Shown here: piece by piece, positions 57,503 to 64,000 of the stretch
Layout: each line of letters starts with the position of its first letter
Numbering within the stretch: position 1 is the stretch's first letter
Source of the DNA: Cyclina sinensis
Taxonomy: Eukaryota; Mollusca; Bivalvia; Venerida; Veneridae
Assembly (NCBI GenBank): GCA_012932295.1
Contig: JAAONU010000014.1
Coordinates: 2,232,001-2,296,000, forward strand
Length of the DNA stretch: 64,000 bases
Direction of reading: 5' to 3'
Made by a program: the position numbers and the translations under genes
Notes under the pieces: model-generated
Database searches by the model: none
Told to the model about the DNA's origin: nothing
What the model saw: only the letters and a program-made list of their open reading frames with translations

Positions 57503-57562
57503 CTGGGAGAGTGTCTGAGCCGTTTTTGGGACATGTTTCAAACAGCATTGGGTTCAGATCTA
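57503..57562 (+). pseudogene. Type-II tRNA relic, unit 3
   Basis: As unit 2, with GAGCCG in place of GAGCGG. Confidence 0.45.
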
Positions 57563-57991
57563 GAAAAATGATTTCGAATTATTATAATCGTATAATTGGA
57601 ATCAAAGTCTAAATGCAATCGAACATTCGTCAAAAGGATGATAAAATGGCAATAATACAGATCAACAGCTGATAGATGTACGTTTCAAAATTAATGTTAG
57701 ATACTATTCAAACGCCACATTCAGGGCAAGCATACCTTTATAAAGTCACTGACCTAAGATAAGACTAAAGGTATTCCAGGGAAGTCATTTAGTACAGCAA
57801 ATGATTTTATAGATGTTTAAATGTTTATTTATCAAATAAGTATCTTAATCAATTGATAAGACCATTATCGTGTACTTAATAGCAAAAACGGAAATGAAGT
57901 AAACTATTTAAGAAAATACCCTGAAGAAATATCGTGACAGGTTCTGACTGTAAAAATGATGAAAGTAATTTTAATACGTATACCATCCATC

Positions 57992-58073
57992 GGTAGCGTG
58001 GCCGAGCGGTCTAAGGCGCTGGTTTAAGGCACCAGTCTCTTCGGAGGCGTGGGTTCGAATCCCACCGCTGCCA
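57992..58073 (+). tRNA. tRNA-Leu(AAG)
   Basis: 82 bases, identical to 8193, 19708 and 56710; complete cloverleaf, anticodon AAG. A T6 run follows two bases after the 3' end. Confidence 0.96.
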
Positions 58074-58720
58074 ATTTTTTACGAATCTACTTTCTTTACT
58101 GAATACATATTTTCAGATATTACCTGTACGGAGATTGTTTTCGCTACATGGAGGAATCAGAGTAGTAGACTGTTGTGGAAAAGCTCAACTTTCAATAATA
58201 CCAATTACACTTTCATATAACAATAACATTTCATCCAAATTATTTCCAAAATTGCAGTGATTTGTATACTAATATATCGAGAACACAAACAGTAGAGTAA
58301 TGCGTTGTCAAATTACAAACTTTCTTGCAAATCTGGCGATATTTTGAAAGCATGTGAAATCTTAAACATAAAGATGGGAAGTATTGACGAAATAGTAAAC
58401 CAAAAAACTCTGACCAAAACGTTAGTATCAATGAAGAAATGAAATTCTCCTCTGATCATGCCTCATGACAGCTCTTTCAACCAGCTTACAGAGCTTTGTT
58501 AACAGCGATTCATATAACAAACTTCTATGCTTCAAGGAGATAGGAATTAATATCAATGACACAAAAACACCATCTGTTACATTAGAGTAAAGCAAAGTGT
58601 TGTTATACAAAATGTTCCAGGGGATAATAAGCTTGTAATGTTTGGCTTGCATCGCACGTATCAAATGAAGCTTTAATTTTATACCCGGTTATGAGCATTA
58701 TGAGCACGTTTCTGTCATGA

Positions 58721-60305
58721 TTAAAATTTCATTACTTCGATCTGTCAATGATTAATGAACAATGTTATTGTCCAAAATGTTTGAGATGGGCATTGCAATT
58801 AAATATTTTTCCTAGGCACGATTTGCACATTGAAGTCTTTAAAATTCCAATCCACTGAAAATAAGTGAAACCAGCACCAAAGACCGCTCAGTAAATCTAC
58901 CAACTACATCGCCAAAACAATTAAAGGAACATACATTTTTCATTTAAATTCATCTTAATTTATATAGGATCGATACAAAATTAAAAATTAATGTTTTCAA
59001 ACCACTTGCTAAAAGAAAAATAAACACGAACATTGTCACTACTAGATTTAGAAAAACAGCAACAGCAGCAGCAGCAGCAGTTAGATTGATAACCGTGTTT
59101 AATCTGAAGTGCTAAAACCAGTCTTTGGTCTATACAATGATGGTCAGATTTACAGAATGTGGAATTTGGAAAAGTTATTGACACCTTCAGTTATATGTAT
59201 AGCGACCTCTAGGCTGTAAGCACTCTCTACACCGTCTCTAACCCTCTTGGTACTTTGCATACATCTTACAAAATAAAATCACACTTTATTAATAAAAAAG
59301 AAACAGAAATGAATTGTTTAGTGACATGACTTATAATTTGGCAGTCATTGTCGCTCGTTTATACAACATAGTCGTTTTTATTTTGTGTTTTCTGTATATT
59401 AGGTAACACATAAGGACAATGGAGTGATTTAATCTTATCCTCAAAATGTCTCATTGCTTCTTTTCTATTTAACAATTCACATCTCAGTTCTCGAACTCAT
59501 TGCTGTCCTTCTTAGTGTCCTTCTTACTAAGACGAATAAGCCTAACATCAAATAGCGTTATGGCATATTAACGATTGTTTTCAGCTATTTAGGTCAGTAT
59601 TTGGAAAATGATCAGTTTGTTCATATGAAATGAGTATGATTCTAAAGTGACACAAGTTTATTAAGATGCAAATTTAAAGGACTAAATTTGCCTCAGAGTT
59701 TACAGCGTGACTGTGCAGGTTTTGGGACTATTCGATTTAAATCTCACTGCTCTAAAGATTTTGATTCCCTGATCATGTTAAGAAAATAAAAAAAGAACAT
59801 TTGAATGCAGTGCACATGTAGAATATGCTCGTATAATTTGAATTCAAATATACACGTAAAACGAACATACGCAAAAACTATGATAAAATTGGGATAATAC
59901 AGATGAATTCTTTATACATGTACATATATTCAAGATTTATGTAAGGTTGTAACAGTGTTCAGAATATGTAAACAATCATGAAAATGCTCATTAACATGAT
60001 GTTTTTTAATAGTGCATGTTCCTATAAAATTCTGAGAGAAAACATGACAACAATAAATTCAGTTTGGGATAAAAAAATGTCTGGTTTGATAAAACAAAGC
60101 CAAAATAAATTTCTGCATTATATCGATTGATATTTCTGAAGTCATTTCAAACGTATGAATAAGTAGCTTCAAGTCCGATCATTTTTGTGTTTAGTGCCTT
60201 GTATAACACGATTTCTTGTCAATCAGAAAGTGATCTGAAAATTACGCTATTACCACATTAAAAAAATAAATTGTCTCGTTTAAAACCTTAAAAGTAAGTT
60301 TTTTT
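58721..60305. other. Leu-side module spacer
   Basis: Parallels 20760-21700 in order: ATGAACAATGTTATTG, a CAG microsatellite (59057-59081), the 130-bp block (59527-59650), and a relic near 59697-59760 with CTCACTGCTCTAAAGATTTT. No gene. Confidence 0.5.
59057..59081. repeat. (CAG)n microsatellite
   Basis: CAACAGCAGCAGCAGCAGCAG; the matching spot at 21132 has CAGCAGCGGCAGCAG. It is non-coding here. Confidence 0.9.
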
Positions 60306-60366
60306 CAGTGTGGGACCGAATGCACGATATGTGCGATATTAGTACGTCGCCTCCAACCGACTGAAG
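60306..60366 (-). pseudogene. tRNA-Ile-like relic
   Basis: The plus strand reads CAGTGTGGGACCGAATGCAC, then TGCGATATTAGTACGTCGCC, then AACCGACTGAAG, clearly a reversed tRNA-Ile with AAT changed and the D arm broken. Best-preserved member of this relic family. Confidence 0.65.
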
Positions 60367-60723
60367 ACACTGAAGAATACTACACGTAGTTAATGAATAG
60401 GCGACATTACATTAAATGTTTTATCCATGCTGGTAAACAGGGCATTACTGCCTCCCTAAAGCAAACATTATAAGAGTCAAAAAGACCCAAGGGAAAACTT
60501 AAGGTGTTCAAGACAATCATTTTATCATACTTAATGACTTTATAATGATCTAAATGCTCATTTGATCAGATAAATATCTGAACCATGGACTGCACTATAA
60601 TAATGACTTTAATATCAAAAGCGGAAATATAGTAAACTATTTCAAAAAATACCTTCAAGCAAGGTCTTGACATCTTCATATTTTAAAAGTGGACGTTAAG
60701 ATTTTAATTGTTTTCCATACGTC

Positions 60724-60805
60724 GGTTGCGCGAACGAGCGGTCTTAGGCTCTATTTAAAGACACCAAACTCTTCGGAGGTGTGTGTTCGAATCCAACCGC
60801 TGCCA
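60724..60805 (+). pseudogene. tRNA-Leu pseudogene
   Basis: 82 bases. The 3' end and B box (GTTCGAATCC) are intact, but the acceptor starts GGTTGCG, the A box is CGAACGAGCGG, and the anticodon stem reads CTATT opposite ACCAA. Not foldable. Confidence 0.85.
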
Positions 60806-61692
60806 TATTTACGCTTTCTAACATACTTTTTCTCATACATATTTTCAAATGTTATCGGTACCGTGATTGTTATCGCTTCATATAACAAAATACACGGTTG
60901 GGGGAAAAGCTCATTTTAGATAAACTAGTTGCTAATTATAAATCAATCGATACCTTTTCATAAGCATTACAACTTTACATGATATATAATTACATAATTA
61001 CCTTACATAATACATATTACTTCTCTGGCACATTTTGAAATTGTGCTAGGTTGCTTAACATTTTGAGATAAGCCTTGTATTCAAATTTTCCCTTTTCTCT
61101 AGATATTTTTTGGAAATAGTCTTGAAAACCACTGAAAATACATTAAACCAGCGTCAAAGACAGCCCACCCACGCTACCAACTATTAGATTAGTCATATGT
61201 AAACTTAGGTTAAATTTCATCAAATATTTATCATCTTCATTCAATGTAAAGTAGCCTATTTTGACCTAAACATCTGAAAACGATTGTTAATTTACTGATA
61301 TGGTATTTCATTTTGATCAGTATTAAAATATAAAAACACGTATTTGTAAAAAAAAGGAAAAAAAAGAAAAAACAAAAAAAAAAAAAAAAGAAAAAAAAGT
61401 AAGCCAGCGGTATGGGAAAATTGAAGACTGAAATGATATTGAACCAGACTCCGGTATCCGGATAAAATTACGCAAAACTTTTAGGATCATAGCCATATTC
61501 GTGATTGAAGCACTTTTTGCAAAGTATTTATTACTTGTGAATATCTTATAAAACGATGTTTAAAATGTGATATCAGTAAATCAATATATTACCGGAGTAT
61601 TTGAAAAACAAATTATTAATTAAATAATTAATTAATTAAACAAACTCAATTTGGGAAAAAAATGTTTTGGTCATTAGCTTAAAACATTCTGT
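60806..61692. other. Spacer between Leu relic and tRNA-Ile
   Basis: Shares with 24823-25384 the stretch CTAATTATAAATC through to CCAGCGGTATGGGAAAA-type sequence, plus the adenine-rich tract listed next. No gene. Confidence 0.5.
61348..61400. repeat. A-rich purine tract
   Basis: Runs of A5-A16 broken by single G or C; immediately followed by AAGCCAGCGGTATGGG. Duplicated at 62286. Confidence 0.85.
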
Positions 61693-61766
61693 TGGCCAGT
61701 GTGGGGGTAGAACCCACGACATTCGCGTTATTAGCACGACGCTCTAACCGACTGAGCTAACCGGCC
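61693..61766 (-). tRNA. tRNA-Ile(AAT), T-loop base 57 changed
   Basis: 74 bases, consensus except T loop TTCTACC, where purine 57 is replaced by T. All stems pair and the anticodon is AAT. Position 57 is nearly always a purine and lies in the B box, so expression may be reduced. A TTTT run lies about 12 bases downstream. Confidence 0.8.
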
Positions 61767-62285
61767 AATGCTTACTTCACAGAACGACGTTTTGTATATT
61801 TTTATGTTGTTGTTGTTGTCAACCTATAAATAACTTGACAAACAGGGTGATTTTATTTACAATTTTGGAAGAACCTTAAGAAAGAAATTTTCCAAAAAGG
61901 AAGAACAGCAAATCGGGGATAGAAATAGATTTTTTTTATCCTATTTCTCTTTTCATGCTCTGTATTATCTTTTATGTTCGCCACAAAATGGTTATTGTAT
62001 TTATACATTCAAATAACGTATAGAAATGAAGAATGGCATTATGAAATATTGCTTGTCGGGCTGTAAATTCATCTGTTGCATACATGTGACGCCTTTGTCA
62101 GAAAATATTATGCATTAACCATTGTGTCCATATGCAAATGTCTGTCTGCGTAATATGTAGCTTAAGCAATGTAAGCTTTAGATGATATTTAGATCAAGTT
62201 TCATGTCTACATTCATCCGACCTCAATATACTTGATGCAATTTTAATTAAAAGATAGACTGAATGTAGTCCAACTAATCAGACTT

Positions 62286-62358
62286 GTAAAAAAAAGGAAA
62301 AAAAAAAGAAAAAACAAAAAAAAAAGAAAAAAAAGAAAAAGAAAAAAAAGCAAGCCAG
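62286..62358. repeat. A-rich purine tract with copied flank
   Basis: Repeats the tract at 61348 together with its right flank (AAGCCAGCGGTATGGGAAAA), placed after GTCCAACTAATCAGACTTG. The flank shows it was copied as a segment, not grown by slippage. Confidence 0.8.
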
Positions 62359-63165
62359 CGGTATGGGAAAACCTATTGTGTCTTTTGCAGTGTTGCCGCT
62401 AAATTTTCCGTGCACAAAAATGACAGTTAAAATTAGGCGCTACGGTTTGACAATAATAAAAAAATGTCTACAAAATGGGCCAAAACGTCAACGCCAAATT
62501 AATTAGACTGAATGTCGGAGTTAAATTTTGAATTTTTTCAAAGACAGAGAGCAGTCCAATATTCTCACCACCCTTTTCTAAATTCCCAACAAATTATTTT
62601 TATGAAGAAATAAACAGAATGTTTTCGTTTTCTAATGCAATTAAATACATATCAGTTACAAGGTTGCTGGTTTTATCTCCAAATTTAAACGTATACCGAA
62701 ATAAAGAACGGCTAAAAACAAGTACAAGATACGGCTTAAGACATACTAGATTCCTTACTTAGAATATTTTACTGTTAAGTTGTTATGGCTTTTAGCAAAT
62801 ATTCGATATTTGATCATCAACTAGCATCGTAATGTTTAAACCGATGGTGCCAGAATTTCTCTTTCATTCTCATAAATATCAACTGGTCTCTCTACAAAAC
62901 GCATTTGCAAGGCCCAAGGCAAAAAACTGTTTCCGACTGACACATTTACACTGGGTAATATTTCATTCAATACATTTTCATTTGACTTGATTTTGAAGAA
63001 GATTGAATACTCGAAATTTTAGAGTATATTTGTTTGTTTCTTTAATATCCACACTCATTCAACGTGTAATATACCTGATGTGATGTTAATTTTAAAGTTT
63101 TGGAAAAATCTTTGTTACGTTATGAAACTTTCAACGAATTTCACCTTCTTTGTAAAACTTTCAGA

Positions 63166-63291
63166 AAAAAATCTTTAAACCTTTCAGTCAAGTTAACTAA
63201 TCTAGTTCCTTTTGGCGCTCATTTAACGACAATCAAATGTCACGGCTTCAAACAACCTGTTATTCCGGTTGAATGTGGGAGTTCACTGTGA
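63166..63291 (+). other. Conserved open frame ending before AATAAA, copy 2
   Basis: KKSLNLSVKLTNLVPFGAHL then a further 21 codons (...PVIPVECGSSL), stop at 63289, AATAAA at 63305. An open frame extends upstream to an ATG at 63100. A possible acceptor, TTGTAAAACTTTCAG, precedes the conserved part. See 35151. Confidence 0.3.
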
Positions 63292-64000
63292 TTTAGTTAA
63301 TTACAATAAATTGTCATTTAAGTGGATCAACTTTTAACTCTTTTAAAAAGAATTTAGTGAAATTTTCTTCAAATAGAAAATACTTGTATAGTTTTGAGAT
63401 TTTCTTCCAAAATAAATAGTGTTAACTAATTTCAAAATTTTCTGTTCGCACTATGATAATCAATCAATTTCATACATGATAAGAGAAAGAGGAAGCAATG
63501 AGCGGAGAGATAAGCTTGAAAACTTCGTCCTTCTGATCCTACATGGCGCACCCCTTTCCAAGAGCAGAAAGAAACATGCTTTGCTGTTAAACAGTAACAG
63601 TAATTATTGTATAAAGCTAATTTGCATCATTTTGAGGAGATAACTGTAGTATTAGGAAATGTGTTCAAGGTCTCCATGAATTTAATGGTAAATGACTACT
63701 AAGTAATAAATATGTGTTAAAGCTGCTGAACCACGGATGACCAAAAACGCGAATAAAGTTTAAGTTTGTTTCAATAACACTTTTTCTAAAAGACATAAGT
63801 CACAAAGGAAGTTTTCTGGGTGACATCCATGATCTACCAGATCAGTAAAGAGTTGCGTTTAATTAACTTGTAAGAATAGTTTTACGTGTAGAATCAAACA
63901 CGTAAAGTTTTTGCAGTTCTTAGAAGACAATACTTGGATCATTTTGTAGATTTTTGCCAGTCATCGCAAATATCAAAAGGTTTTGTCCTAAAAAATGTCG

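Larger units (their letters stand above)
55020..58720. repeat. Triplicated ~1.28-kb unit with tRNA-Leu
   Basis: Equivalent points: tRNA-Leu 55424, 56710, 57992 (steps 1286 and 1282); minus-strand non-coding frame 55864, 57146, 58428 (1282 each). Units 2 and 3 are nearly identical; unit 1 is about 120 bases shorter before the tRNA. After about 58720 the DNA continues as the ordinary Leu flank seen at 20760, so the unit duplicated inside a module. Confidence 0.93.
61767..64000. repeat. Downstream block, paralogous to 33834-37140
   Basis: Second copy of the Ile-downstream block. It lacks the extra DNA present at 35340-36590 and carries an inserted purine tract at 62286. The window ends inside it. 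The only conserved frame is at 63166-63291. Confidence 0.75.

Noticed and set aside
55864..58664. Three near-identical 78-codon minus-strand frames
   Set aside because: Their likeness comes from triplication of the 1.28-kb unit; no start context or domain, and the frame lies in tRNA flank DNA.

Overview
The window looks like a nuclear fragment from an AT-rich invertebrate. A marine lophotrochozoan such as a mollusc is my best guess, from repeat content and from general memory of such genomes; no gene here fixes the taxon. It contains no long open reading frame, no bacterial-style gene and no rRNA. The dominant content is a decaying, repeatedly duplicated cluster of RNA polymerase III genes. 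It has tRNA-Ile(AAT) genes on the minus strand, tRNA-Leu(AAG) genes on the plus strand, one tRNA-Leu(TAG) gene on the minus strand, and more than twenty tRNA pseudogenes and relics.

Layout. 1-4.2 kb: single-copy-looking DNA with the first exon of a secreted-protein gene on the minus strand (signal peptide, TATA-like box, splice donor; the rest lies beyond the left edge), then SINE-like and AT-rich repeats. 4.2-16.6 kb: three tandem modules of about 4.67 kb. The full plan of a module is: tRNA-Ile relic (+), tRNA-Leu(TAG) relic (-), tRNA-Ile(AAT) (-), type-II tRNA relic (+), tRNA-Ile-like relic (-), tRNA-Leu(AAG) (+). 17.5-34.3 kb: a newer tandem duplication of about 8.4 kb (17544-25973 and 25974-34345), with more Ile/Leu genes and a duplicated exon-like ATGGCGGC start. 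33.8-37.1 kb: a flank that recurs at 61.8-64.0 kb.

37.3-46 kb: mobile DNA. There is a TA-flanked inverted-repeat element with a core of TTTCGTTTAAACGAAA palindromes, the 3' end of a CR1-like LINE, and a 4.5-kb element with TACCCAGCAAAC termini. That element sits in the LINE's CCTA-rich tail and carries a decayed three-exon gene resembling DUF4806 proteins. 46.1 kb: an intact tRNA-Leu(TAG), differing from the array's tRNA-Leu(AAG) only at anticodon base 34. 46.2-50.7 kb: mostly unassigned. 50.7-54.4 kb: another tRNA module and a LINE ORF1 fragment. 55.0-58.7 kb: a triplicated unit of about 1.28 kb, each copy with a tRNA-Leu(AAG). 59-64 kb: another module ending in tRNA-Ile.

Functional reading. 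The best-supported functional genes are the tRNAs with complete cloverleafs, intact A and B boxes and a nearby T-run: Ile at 25385, 33760 and 50710; Leu(AAG) at 8193, 19708, 56710 and 57992; Leu(TAG) at 46100. The rest form a graded series from one mismatch to truncated fragments. Two non-tRNA blocks, about 280 bp and 130 bp, recur in almost every module and are not explained by the tRNAs.
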